A stretch of 64,000 bases of DNA from Pseudomonas sp. MWU13-2105 (GTDB lineage Bacteria > Pseudomonadota > Gammaproteobacteria > Pseudomonadales > Pseudomonadaceae): the NCBI RefSeq assembly GCF_023242315.1, contig NZ_JALLIY010000016.1:1-64000 (forward strand), written 5' to 3'. Each line of letters opens with the position of its first letter. Position 1 is the first letter of the stretch. The notes beneath the pieces are model-generated. The model was not told the DNA's origin. It saw only the letters and a list, made by a program, of their open reading frames with translations, and made no database searches. The position numbers were made by a program, and so were the translations under genes. Positions 34,523 through 43,182 of the stretch are shown one piece after another.

Positions 34523-34664
34523 ATCTCACTCCATTGAGTTAGTTACCACTACAGGCCGTTTAGGCGCCCTGTAGTGGCGCAGCTGTTCCATTGCTGAAGC
34601 GCGATGTTGATTGGCCGCGAGGTGTCCAGCCTCAAGAAACCTTGCATGCCTCCCTGTTGCAACT

Positions 34665-35741
34665 CTACTTATCTGCCGATTGCTCCATTGCAGCGGCCAT
34701 GTTTTCCACGGTGGCGCCGACCGAATTCCCGGCAATGGTGTACAGATAAAGTGACGTGACAAACCCCGGTGAGGCCCCCAGGGCAACGTCGACTGGAGCA
34801 CCGGCGCTATTCGGCAGCAACTTGCCGCTGGTATCCTGCTCTTCATTCAGCGCCTGCTCCACCTTCAGGCTATAGCGGGTAAACTGGAGAAATTGAGGGT
34901 CGGTTATCGCGACGGCCGCCAGTGGATCCCAAAAGTACAGATAGTGGCCGATACCAGGCGCGATGGTCGAGCTCTGCAGCACCTGCGTGAGGAATTGAGC
35001 AACCGGGTTGGAAATACGCGAGAGTTGGTAGAGGAAATTCTGCGTAAGGGGAATCTGGTTACAGGCATTCAGCGCAACCAACTGCACGGGAATGCCGCCA
35101 TCAAAGACATATTGGGCGGCCAGCGGATCAAGGAAGATGTTCCATTCGGCAACCTGATTGGTGTAATAAGGTGCGTCGCCCAGGGCGTCAATAATATTGC
35201 CAGCCGCACCAGGCTTGACGTATTCCGACAACAAATTGCCGCCCATCATAACGATGCGCTCTACTTTTCTGAGTAACAGATTTTTCAAGGCGTTGTCGGT
35301 TTCAGCGTGCTGGAACAAGTGACCCCAGGTCGTACCGCCGCCGATCATTAATACGGTAAACTTATGATCAGACTTTTCCAGTGTTTCCCTTAAGAACGCG
35401 AGCGTATCGGCTCGCGTGGGATTTGGGTTTTTCCGCGGAAACTCGGCGTCGTAATGGTGATCCGCCGCCTGGCGCGTTTCAAAGGGAAAGGTATTGCTGT
35501 AAAGCATCGGCCGTTGAAAACCGGCGACGACGGGGATGCGCGCTATCTCAGGATCATCGAACAACGTGAGGTAGTTACTGATATTTTCAGCGCCATGACT
35601 TAAGTGAACAGCGCCCACTCCGGTCACGGTGATACCTTCGACCTTTACCGCGTGATGCTTTAGCAAATACGAGATAGCCATATAATCATCAAAATCGACA
35701 TCGGTATCTATAAGCAGGTGCTTGAGTGATTGTACAGACAT
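34665..35741 (-). CDS. Inosine-uridine nucleoside hydrolase family protein
   Basis: A 358-residue homologue of the ribonucleoside hydrolases. The calcium-binding motif DxDPGxDD appears as DTDVDFDDYM (Asp12, 14, 18, 19), with the P-G pair lost. The mid-region VERIVMMGGN and NIFLDPLAA are present. The family's active-site H-D-P-x-A reads FWDPLAAV, with Trp in place of His. AGGAGG lies before the ATG at 35741. No signal peptide is visible, unlike its secreted neighbours. It may bind a nucleoside or hydrolyse a different glycosidic bond. Confidence 0.8.
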   Translation of the reverse strand: MSVQSLKHLLIDTDVDFDDYMAISYLLKHHAVKVEGITVTGVGAVHLSHGAENISNYLTLFDDPEIARIPVVAGFQRPMLYSNTFPFETRQAADHHYDAEFPRKNPNPTRADTLAFLRETLEKSDHKFTVLMIGGGTTWGHLFQHAETDNALKNLLLRKVERIVMMGGNLLSEYVKPGAAGNIIDALGDAPYYTNQVAEWNIFLDPLAAQYVFDGGIPVQLVALNACNQIPLTQNFLYQLSRISNPVAQFLTQVLQSSTIAPGIGHYLYFWDPLAAVAITDPQFLQFTRYSLKVEQALNEEQDTSGKLLPNSAGAPVDVALGASPGFVTSLYLYTIAGNSVGATVENMAAAMEQSADK

Positions 35742-36315
35742 ATCGTTAGCCTCCTGGCTAATGAAGAATTCACATCCAATGTCAGGCGCTACCGAACGCT
35801 CCAGCTTTCCCGGGTATAAGTCTAACAGTAGCGATTTTCAGCGTAGGCGGCCATTTAATATCTGTCTAGTGACCCGGGGCGGTTAATCTATTTATCCACT
35901 GATAACAATAAGCTATGCATCCAACCTGATGGATTTATTATTCGCATGACCCGGTCGCAGCTCCCCTCCCCTCACGTTAACCTGAAGGATGGCACTTTCC
36001 TGAAAATGACCTACACCTGATAGCTAAGGAAGAACGGCTAGCGAACGACAGGAGTCGATCGGCAATCCCCTCGCATTCCCTGCGCACAATCCGCTTCCTC
36101 TCTTTTGATCACTCCTGGCAAATCGGCGGGGGTTTGAACTCATTCGTCCGGCATTGCCGAGGAGGTAGACCACCGCATACCCAATACCCCCGTTCACCTG
36201 TGAAGCCTGTCCCGGCTATCGAGCCGAGACCCTGATTAAGAATAAAGGAAGCCCCCGCATCCGCGGGCACAAGCCCAAACGATGCCAGGCGTTTTCCCTA
36301 TCAAGGAGATGATCG
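35742..36315. other. 574-base intergenic region with divergent promoters
   Basis: The gap lies between the leftward nucleoside hydrolase gene and the rightward heme protein gene, so it should hold both promoters. The part at 35840-35950 is visibly AT-richer. I found no gene, tRNA or clear operator in it. Confidence 0.4.
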
Positions 36316-37665
36316 ATGAAGCACCCCCAAGGAAAGATCACAGCATTCGCGGTGACCGCCGCGTTGTTCAGCGTCGCGGCCCAGGCCGGAACCTACCCCG
36401 ACTACGGCTACGCGCCACCCGCCAGCTATACCGGCGCCAAATTCGTACTCAGCCAGAGTTATCCCAGCACACCGCCCGGCGGTCCGCTGCCGGCGTTCTT
36501 CAAGAAGTTGCCGGTCAAGCGCGACAATAACTTTGAAACCTGGCGTGCCTACATGGACGACGTGAAAAACTATTGCCTGGAAGGCAACGTCGACGTCAAT
36601 TGGGACGTTCAGAAAAACAAGGTTCGCCATTGGTATCACATGCCGTGGCAGCACTACGGTCCACTGGGACGTGAGGGCATCCATGGCTTGACCAAGGAAG
36701 CGCAGATTCAGGCCAAGCAGCTGGCGCCCACGCAAACCGCCACCGGCCAGACTTACGCCGTGGGTATTTACAACGACATCGGCGCCTACACCATCGGCCA
36801 GGTCTGGAAAGACCCGCAGAACCCCGATCCGTCCTACACCTCGCAGCCCAACAGCTTCCCCAACGGTACAGTCGTGTGCAAGGCGCTGTTTGCCGACATC
36901 GATCGCAACAGTGTGCCGTTTCTGGTCAACCCGGTTTTGTGGCAGGGCTATATCACCGACACCTTCACCTCCGCCAATCGCAAGGTGAAGGACGTCGCCC
37001 TGATCCAGATGGACATCGCCGTACGGGATACCCGCATGAGCGAGACCGGTTGGATCTTCGGCACCTTCCAGTACAACGGCGCCAAGACCGGCAAGCCCGG
37101 TTGGGACAACCTGGTGCCGGTGGGGATCATCTGGGGCAACGATCCGAAAGAAACCGGCAATGACTTCACCAACCCGACACCGACCGTCACCAGGATCAAC
37201 CCGGCGCTGCAACAGACCGCCATCAACGCCAACACCAAGGAGCTACCGCCGACCCACCTGGGCTGGAACGGTCGCCTCAACGGTCCGGTGGACAACCCCA
37301 ACAGCTCCTGCCAGAGCTGCCACATGACGGCCGAGTCGCCGCAGGTGGCGATCATGAATCCGCTGTTCCAGAAAAATCCGCCGGCGGTGGGTTCGCCGAA
37401 ATGGATGAAGTGGTTCCGCAACATCCAGGCCGGCCATCCGTTTACCCCGGGCGCCCAGAGCACGGATTTCAGCCTGCAACTGTCAGGCGGACTGGTGAAT
37501 TTCTACCAGTGGAAGTGTGACATGGGCGGGATCTACGAGAACGGCATCAACGCTTGCGCGAAAGCTGCCGGCATGAAGTTGAAGATGATGAAGTCCGGCG
37601 ATACGGCGCCGCTGCCAATGCAGCGGGTGATCCGCGATCCAAGCCTGGAACAACTGCTCGAGTAA
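36316..37665 (+). CDS. Secreted single-heme cytochrome c family protein
   Basis: A 449-residue secreted protein with a signal peptide (KITAFAVTAALFSVAAQA, cleavage near residue 24). It contains conserved-looking blocks (VRHWYHMPWQHYGPLGREGI, IHGLT, GIYNDIGAYTIGQVW, FPNGTVVCKALF) and one c-type heme motif CQSCH near residue 335. It recalls the cytochrome-like part of the preceding 830-residue protein, though they diverge. AAGGAGATG lies before the start. It may be an electron-transfer partner of the beta-propeller fusion, an inference from proximity only. Confidence 0.75.
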   Translation: MKHPQGKITAFAVTAALFSVAAQAGTYPDYGYAPPASYTGAKFVLSQSYPSTPPGGPLPAFFKKLPVKRDNNFETWRAYMDDVKNYCLEGNVDVNWDVQKNKVRHWYHMPWQHYGPLGREGIHGLTKEAQIQAKQLAPTQTATGQTYAVGIYNDIGAYTIGQVWKDPQNPDPSYTSQPNSFPNGTVVCKALFADIDRNSVPFLVNPVLWQGYITDTFTSANRKVKDVALIQMDIAVRDTRMSETGWIFGTFQYNGAKTGKPGWDNLVPVGIIWGNDPKETGNDFTNPTPTVTRINPALQQTAINANTKELPPTHLGWNGRLNGPVDNPNSSCQSCHMTAESPQVAIMNPLFQKNPPAVGSPKWMKWFRNIQAGHPFTPGAQSTDFSLQLSGGLVNFYQWKCDMGGIYENGINACAKAAGMKLKMMKSGDTAPLPMQRVIRDPSLEQLLE

Positions 37666-37672
37666 CAGGCGA

Positions 37673-37703
37673 CAACCACCGGGCACTGGTTGCCCGGTGG
37701 TTG
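37673..37703. terminator. 13-bp hairpin terminator
   Basis: CAACCACCGGGCA (37673-37685) pairs perfectly with TGCCCGGTGGTTG (37691-37703) across a five-base loop, eight bases after the heme protein stop. It has no strong T run but is the longest perfect stem in the area. Confidence 0.65.
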
Positions 37704-37842
37704 ACTCAGGCCATCGGCAACAGTTGCGGTGTTCAGGCCTGTTGAAGCCTCCATGGCCCGCAGATTTCTTGACCTGCGCTTGAAAAGCCCTGACAATCCC
37801 GCGGCTTTCAAGCTGTTTACTCAGGATGAGCATGAAGTTTTC

Positions 37843-38769
37843 ATGGATGATTTAATTAGAAAGTTGGACTTGGTTTCATTACGTTTATTTGCCGCCGTAT
37901 GCCAGGAAGGTAATATTTCACGTGCCGCGGAGCGCGAGTTTATTACGCCATCGGCGGTAAGTCGCAGGATCTCGGAAATTGAAGCATTGGTTGGGCTGCC
38001 GCTCATTCTCCGGCATGCTCGTGGTATCAGCGTGACGCCGGCTGGAAATGCAGTATGGCAAAGTGCGCTGAGTGTCGCTGACAACATCCAGGAACTGGGT
38101 GCCGAGCTCTTGCAATTCAAGACCGGGACGAAGGGAACCGTCCGTGTCGTTGCAAATCTATCCGCCGTTGTGCAGTTCCTGCCTGAGGACATTGCAGCGT
38201 TCGAGCAGCTATTTCCAGAAATTGATGTTGAACTGGAAGAACAACCCAGCCTGCAAGCCATGCGCACTATTGCCGCGCACGGCGCCGATTTCGGTATCTG
38301 CAACGAAGTTGCTGGTCTTGATGATTTTGACGTAGTGCCCTATCGAAAGGACCAACTGTACGTAATGCTGCCAAAACAGCATCCTCTTGCGCAGACCCGT
38401 TCATTGAGCCTTGCAGACTTGACCGGCGAGAAGGTGATTGGCCTGAAGTTGGACACCTCATTAATGCAACTGTTGAAACGAGAGTACGCAGCACTCGGCG
38501 TCCTCTTTACCCCACGCATTCGGGCAGGCAGTCTTGAGGCCATGTGCCGCATGGTGCAGGTTGGTTTGGGTATCGCCATCGTTCCAAAGCTTGTCGGTGA
38601 AATGTATGTTGATGTGCTTGATGTTGCGCTGCGGCCTTTGAGCGCGGCGTGGGCAACACGACAATCATTCCTGATTTCCAATGGCCGGCATGGACTCAGC
38701 GCATCGGCCAGTACGCTTGCCAGCTTTTTGACCGATGGCAAAGATTTTTTCCGCTCGAATGTTCATTGA
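37843..38769 (+). CDS. LysR family regulator
   Basis: A 308-residue LysR regulator. The helix-turn-helix spans SLRLFAAVCQEGNISRAAER through ITPSAVSRRISEIEALVG, residues about 10-60, and the effector domain opens at GTVRVVANLSAVVQFLP. I chose ATG 37843 (MDDLIRKLDLVSLRLF); an upstream in-frame extension from 37729 overlaps the terminator region. It is convergent with the cysteine desulfurase operon; neither that operon nor the upstream heme protein is an obvious target. Confidence 0.85.
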   Translation: MDDLIRKLDLVSLRLFAAVCQEGNISRAAEREFITPSAVSRRISEIEALVGLPLILRHARGISVTPAGNAVWQSALSVADNIQELGAELLQFKTGTKGTVRVVANLSAVVQFLPEDIAAFEQLFPEIDVELEEQPSLQAMRTIAAHGADFGICNEVAGLDDFDVVPYRKDQLYVMLPKQHPLAQTRSLSLADLTGEKVIGLKLDTSLMQLLKREYAALGVLFTPRIRAGSLEAMCRMVQVGLGIAIVPKLVGEMYVDVLDVALRPLSAAWATRQSFLISNGRHGLSASASTLASFLTDGKDFFRSNVH

Positions 38770-38829
38770 GCAAGCGGCGATGCATGGACACTGTCCAGAA
38801 CATCGCCCTTGCCAACCAGGCTATCTACG

Positions 38830-39984
38830 TCAAGCCTGAGTCTCATTTCCCTCGGGTGAGGTGATTGCCTTTATGCCCGCGCAGAAAGCGAGAACATCTT
38901 CTCGCTTGGAGAGTGGGCTGAAGGATACCCGCAGTGTGGCGCTCATTTGGGCAGGTGTAAGCTTCATGGCGCTCAACACCCGAGAGGGCACAGGGGAAAC
39001 ACTGCTGCAAGCGGAGCCTTTGGAAACGCAGATGTTCCGTTGCGCAAGAAATTTCATCGCCTTGCCCGCATCCAGCCCAGAGAAGCACAGCGAAAGCACA
39101 TAACCCGAGGTTTCAGCGTCCAGTGTATTGAGGGCAAATGCAACTTCCAGATGTGTCAGTGTCTCGCGAAGGAGAGCGTTTAACTGTTTCACATGGTCGT
39201 GGTATTCAACTGCATTTTTTTCATGGTGGCGAAGCGCTCGGTATAAGGACTCGACGCCATACAGGTTCTCGGTTCCGGGACGAATCCCGGACTCTTGCTC
39301 GCCCCCGAACTGAGAAGGAAAGAGCCTGAGGCGATGACTCATGAAAAAAAAGCCTATCCCTTTGGCGGCCCCCAGTTTGTGACCGGAACCAATCAAGGCA
39401 TCAACATAGGTCAAGTCAGGCGTCTCAACCTTTGTAACCATTTGAACGCCATCGCAAACAACGGAAATTTTCGGATCGAATGCCTTGACTCTTCTGGCGA
39501 TATCGTTGACAGGCTGGCACACGCCGGTTTCATTGTTGACGCCCATGATCAGAACCATCGCCGTGTGTTCGTTGAGCAGGTCATACAAACAGGCGCTCTC
39601 GATGACGCCGCGACGGTCAACCGGTATGACATGGACAACAAAGCCAAGCTGCTGCATATGCTTGACGGTATTGAATATCGCCGGGTGCTCGATGGCACTG
39701 ATGATTATCTGATTGCGTGGCGACTGGGTCGTCGTTAAAAAATTGCAGTGCCCCTGGATAATAAGATTCGCCGCTTCAGTGGCGCCGGAACAAAAGTAGT
39801 ATTCGCCCGGCCGGCCGCCGAACAGCGTGCTCAACTGTACCCTGGTTGCTTCGATCACAGCTTTGGCGGCATGGCCTGCCGGATGATCACTGGACGGATT
39901 TCCTGGCGCGGGATAGAAACTGACTGCGTCTTCGAAAGGCAAAGCAGAAGCCGCGTTATCGAGATAAACCATTGGCAATGTCAT
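38830..39984 (-). CDS. Cysteine desulfurase (NifS/IscS-like)
   Basis: A 384-residue class V aminotransferase that removes sulfur (or selenium) from cysteine, giving alanine and an enzyme persulfide. The start YLDNAASA, the AIEHPAIFNTV substrate loop, the PLP lysine motif LIGSGHKLGAAKG (about 203) and the catalytic Cys loop KGSACSSVSPVPSRVL (about 328) are all intact. The PLP motif differs slightly from the usual S-x-H-K-x-x-x-P-K-G in lacking the Pro. Its ATG follows directly on the stop of the 332-residue gene. No scaffold or Isc genes are near, so it is not the housekeeping enzyme. Confidence 0.88.
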   Translation of the reverse strand: MTLPMVYLDNAASALPFEDAVSFYPAPGNPSSDHPAGHAAKAVIEATRVQLSTLFGGRPGEYYFCSGATEAANLIIQGHCNFLTTTQSPRNQIIISAIEHPAIFNTVKHMQQLGFVVHVIPVDRRGVIESACLYDLLNEHTAMVLIMGVNNETGVCQPVNDIARRVKAFDPKISVVCDGVQMVTKVETPDLTYVDALIGSGHKLGAAKGIGFFFMSHRLRLFPSQFGGEQESGIRPGTENLYGVESLYRALRHHEKNAVEYHDHVKQLNALLRETLTHLEVAFALNTLDAETSGYVLSLCFSGLDAGKAMKFLAQRNICVSKGSACSSVSPVPSRVLSAMKLTPAQMSATLRVSFSPLSKREDVLAFCAGIKAITSPEGNETQA

Positions 39985-40983
39985 TTACACGAGCTCCATG
40001 TTATTACTACGCAGTACATCCTGTACTTGTTCGATAAAGGCGACGCTGTCCAGATTGAAAGTACCCACGGCGCTCTTTTCAACAAAAGAATATTCGATCT
40101 GTTGTTCCTGATTGACGATAACTTGTGCGCAGTTCCTGGAGAACTCTTCAATCAGTATATTGGCAGCGACAACGCCACGACCGATTTTTTCACCGATGAA
40201 TTCGTCATCGCTCCTTGCGTACACGGCAATATGGTCAGTGGTATTGTCAAATTGGCAAAGCAGACCGCCGTAGGTCGCGGGGCATAGTACCCGCCCTCCA
40301 GTCTCATAGAGATTGATCAGCGGATTTTTTTTCAGGCGGGCCAACGGACAATGCTCCAGGTCGCGCTGATTTATCGAGCCGTGATCCTTCCACCAGGCCC
40401 CACCAAAGTAGGCGTCTTCAGCCTGGGTATCATAGAGATACGGCGTCGTCAGCGAGAACATGCCCTGATTTTCCGTAGAAAGAAAAAGCGCATTGGTTTG
40501 CTGAAATGTTTCGTGGACGTAGCCTGGGTCGACGGCCTTGAGTTGCTCAATGCCCGAACGCGTGCGACGCAGGATCTTTTTAAAGAGATCGTTGCCCCTG
40601 GACTGCAAAATGACTTTTACCCTGTCGAGCGCTACATCATAAGCATCGAGGATCTGCCGGTAGGCAGCAGGAATATAGGTAGACTTCTGTTCACCCTGTA
40701 GGTCTTGGGTGATTTTTCGGCGCTCATCATTCCCGCCCTTGATGCCAATGAGGTCAGACAGGCAGAGGTTCAGCAGGACGTTTTTATTCGTCCGTCGTAG
40801 TGCCTCGTATATCTCGACCCCTAACTTGAAAGTGAGAATCTCTGTCTCGCTCGGAGCTCCCTGTATGCCGAATCGATAACCTTGATCAGACGAAAAAATC
40901 GTGGTGTGCCCGCAGTCGATGACAATGTTCTCCCGAAATTCCTTTTGTAAGGTGATTACTTGAACGATCGACTTGATATCCAT
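39985..40983 (-). CDS. Unrecognised 332-residue protein of the desulfurase operon
   Basis: I do not recognise this protein. It appears soluble, with no signal peptide or membrane segment. Cysteines occur in ENIVIDCGHTTIF (about 24), LLNLCLSDLIG, LEHCPLARL, RVLCPATYGGLLCQF and RNCAQVI. Other notable parts are GGNDERRKITQDL and FGGAWWKDHGSINQRDL. The base composition is visibly AT-richer than its surroundings, as for its two neighbours. It lies 9 bases after the AlaE-like gene and abuts the desulfurase, so the three are surely cotranscribed. It could be the acceptor or user of the mobilised sulfur, or an enzyme making the substrate; neither is shown. Confidence 0.7.
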   Translation of the reverse strand: MDIKSIVQVITLQKEFRENIVIDCGHTTIFSSDQGYRFGIQGAPSETEILTFKLGVEIYEALRRTNKNVLLNLCLSDLIGIKGGNDERRKITQDLQGEQKSTYIPAAYRQILDAYDVALDRVKVILQSRGNDLFKKILRRTRSGIEQLKAVDPGYVHETFQQTNALFLSTENQGMFSLTTPYLYDTQAEDAYFGGAWWKDHGSINQRDLEHCPLARLKKNPLINLYETGGRVLCPATYGGLLCQFDNTTDHIAVYARSDDEFIGEKIGRGVVAANILIEEFSRNCAQVIVNQEQQIEYSFVEKSAVGTFNLDSVAFIEQVQDVLRSNNMELV

Positions 40984-40992
40984 AGGCTGTAC

Positions 40993-41454
40993 TCAGTCCA
41001 GATTGAAAACTCTTCTTCTTATGTAGGCCCTGTAGAGGCCATAGGGCCTACCCACAACACCCGCGATGACACAAAATATCAACGCGGCCTTCAACGCCTG
41101 CATGAGCGACGCACCGCTAATGCTCATATTGATCATATAGAGTGGCAGCTCAAATGACAGATAAGCCAAGGTGTCCACAACATAGGGTTTCAGCCCAGTA
41201 TCACTTGCTGAAATCCTCATCTTCCGGAATACAAAATCACGCCATATTCCAAACGGACGGGCGGTGCTGGTAATGATAAACAGCCCAATCAGCCTGGCAG
41301 TCAAATGAGTACTCAGCGTCATCTGCGCGAAGCCAAGCTCAATCGGTATTGAGATCAGATAACAGAATGTATTGAGGGCAAAAGTGTCAGCCCAGAAGTT
41401 CTTTAACTTCTGAGCATTCGATGTGACTTTTAATTCATTATCTATAGAGGACAT
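40993..41454 (-). CDS. AlaE-like L-alanine exporter
   Basis: A 153-residue inner-membrane protein with four hydrophobic segments, close in length to E. coli AlaE (149). Shared positions include ADTFA near the first helix, an IE pair in the first loop, RPFGIWRDFVF, V-D-T-L-A-Y-L-S-F-E-L-P-L-Y and the C-terminal YGLYRAYIRRRVF. AlaE exports alanine and alanyl dipeptides. It heads an operon whose last gene makes alanine by cysteine desulfuration, which would explain an exporter here. The ribosome site is weak. Confidence 0.72.
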   Translation of the reverse strand: MSSIDNELKVTSNAQKLKNFWADTFALNTFCYLISIPIELGFAQMTLSTHLTARLIGLFIITSTARPFGIWRDFVFRKMRISASDTGLKPYVVDTLAYLSFELPLYMINMSISGASLMQALKAALIFCVIAGVVGRPYGLYRAYIRRRVFNLD

Positions 41455-41570
41455 GGCGGGCCAAAAAAATGTTTGCCACGATCATCACGGCATTATTTAA
41501 ATTAATCCTGGAATGATACGAGATTTCTATCTGCCCTCCCTATCTTGTTTGCACACGGCAGGCATTCCCG

Positions 41571-41783
41571 ATGGAGATGGCTGGGGCAAGCCTCGGAGAA
41601 AACCTGCGCCACCTGATCGATACCGAGCTGGAAGCGCAGGTATGGCCGCTGATCCCGGCCAGCAAGCTCAAGCCGGTGATCTTCCAGACGTTTATGCTCG
41701 AACAGGCTCGCCAGGCGCATGAACTGATCGACAGTGGCCGGCATATCGGCAAGATTGTCCTGACTTCGCCACACCCTGGTTGA
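41571..41783 (+). pseudogene. 3' remnant of a quinone oxidoreductase gene
   Basis: This 70-residue frame matches only the C-terminus of zinc-type NAD(P)H:quinone oxidoreductases: A-Q-V-W-P-L-I-P-A-S-K-L-K-P-V-I, then F-M-L-E-Q-A-R-Q-A-H-E-L-I-D-S-G and HIGKIVLTSPHP. The ~250 N-terminal residues are gone and the sequence upstream (41455-41545) is AT-rich and unrelated. It is related to, but not a recent copy of, the intact gene at 44966. Confidence 0.72.
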
Positions 41784-41911
41784 ATGACGGGCGAGTCCAT
41801 CTCGCCTGTGAATCTCAGCAGCCGTCCTGGCCGGAGCAGGCGGCAAACAAGAAACCACGAACGGCCGGCGCTCCACGTCCAGGATCCATGCTCTGGGCGC
41901 TCCCATCCCGG

Positions 41912-42841
41912 TCATTTATCGATAAGTTCTCGTACAGTGACCGCCAGTTGACTACCCACCTTCGCTTTCAGCGCCTCGATGAAGTGGGTTATTTTCGCAT
42001 CGACAAACTGTCGGGAAGTGTAAACGGCATAAACATTGCGCTCGTAGGTATGGTACTCAGGCAAAACGCGCACGAGTTTCCCTGAACGCAGATCGTCGAT
42101 GGCTGAGAACCCCGCCAGCAAACCGATCCCCGCTCCGGCTCGAATAGCGACGGCCATTGCGTCCATATCATTCACGCTGAAGCTTGCCCCACTGGGCACG
42201 AAAGTGGCTGTGCCGGTCCTGCTCTTCAGATGCCATTCATCCCGCGCGTAATCAACGGTCCCCAGCAACAGGCACTGATGATCGTGGAGATCTTCTGGCG
42301 CTACTGGCGCCGAATGCAGTGCCAGATACTCAGGGGATGCGACCAACACACAATGACTGACCCCGATTTTTTGGCTGACGTACGCTGAATCCGGCAGTGT
42401 CCTGGCGATCAGAATCGATACATCCAGTTGGTCTTCCAGCAAATTCGGCATCCGCTGGGACAGCAGCAAATCCACAGTGACTTCCGGAAATTCCTTACGG
42501 TACTCAAGGACGGTGCGGGTCACCAGATGACGCGCAAGGCCAGGCACGCAATGCACACGCAGCGTGCCCTTGGGCTCCAGGATCGAATTACTTGCTTCGG
42601 CTTCAGCGTTTTCAAGATCGGCCAGGATCGTAGTACAGCGCTCGTAAAACCGTCGACCTGCGTCAGTGACTGAAAGACGCCGAGTCGACCTTTGCAGCAA
42701 GCGGGCATCGAGCATGTTTTCGAGCGCGGAAACAGCACGGGACACATTGCCGACTGTCGAGTCGAGATGATTTGCCACCGCAGTAAAACTGCCCATCTCA
42801 ACGACTTTTACGTACACAGACATGTTTGAAAATTTGTCCAT
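41912..42841 (-). CDS. LysR family regulator
   Basis: A 309-residue LysR protein of the CrgA/PA2877-like group. The DNA-binding part is at 1-60 (MSVYVKVVEMGSFTAVANHL, then STVGNVSRAVSALENMLDAR) with an unusual V-G-N-V-S recognition helix. The effector domain starts GTLRVHCVPGLARHLV. It is divergent from the semialdehyde dehydrogenase operon across a 341-base gap and most likely controls it. Confidence 0.87.
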   Translation of the reverse strand: MDKFSNMSVYVKVVEMGSFTAVANHLDSTVGNVSRAVSALENMLDARLLQRSTRRLSVTDAGRRFYERCTTILADLENAEAEASNSILEPKGTLRVHCVPGLARHLVTRTVLEYRKEFPEVTVDLLLSQRMPNLLEDQLDVSILIARTLPDSAYVSQKIGVSHCVLVASPEYLALHSAPVAPEDLHDHQCLLLGTVDYARDEWHLKSRTGTATFVPSGASFSVNDMDAMAVAIRAGAGIGLLAGFSAIDDLRSGKLVRVLPEYHTYERNVYAVYTSRQFVDAKITHFIEALKAKVGSQLAVTVRELIDK

Positions 42842-43182
42842 CCCTACCGTCCTTTGCGGCCTGCTTCACAGCTCAAGTTGTAGTGCGATTTGTACAGCCC
42901 CAGCCCACTCTCGCCAAGGCTGTTCATTGCCATCGAGGCAATGCCAGACAGCGACACCGCATGATCGCCGCCGATAATGAGGGACGCAACCCACCTCCAG
43001 CACGCGATATTACCTCTACGCACAACAATGATTCCCTCCTGGCCAGCTAAATCAAATTCGTCCTTCTCCATAGACTTGGTTGCACAGGCCGCCTGAGCCG
43101 GCTTCGCCGAAAGGCCATTGAAGCGTTGCCGCAGGCGACACGCCTCAATCGAATTCCTGACCACCACATGAAGGCCAAATCC
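42842..43182. other. 341-base divergent promoter region
   Basis: The region lies between the LysR gene and the dehydrogenase operon and should hold both promoters and LysR sites. A minus-strand frame runs through most of it but is not protein-like. I could not single out an operator. Confidence 0.35.

Noticed and set aside
41502..41915. Minus-strand frame across the quinone oxidoreductase remnant
   Set aside because: The plus strand carries a recognisable oxidoreductase C-terminus; the minus frame has no similarity I recognise.
42844..43167. Minus-strand frame in the LysR-dehydrogenase gap
   Set aside because: Composition is not protein-like, and the region must hold two divergent promoters.
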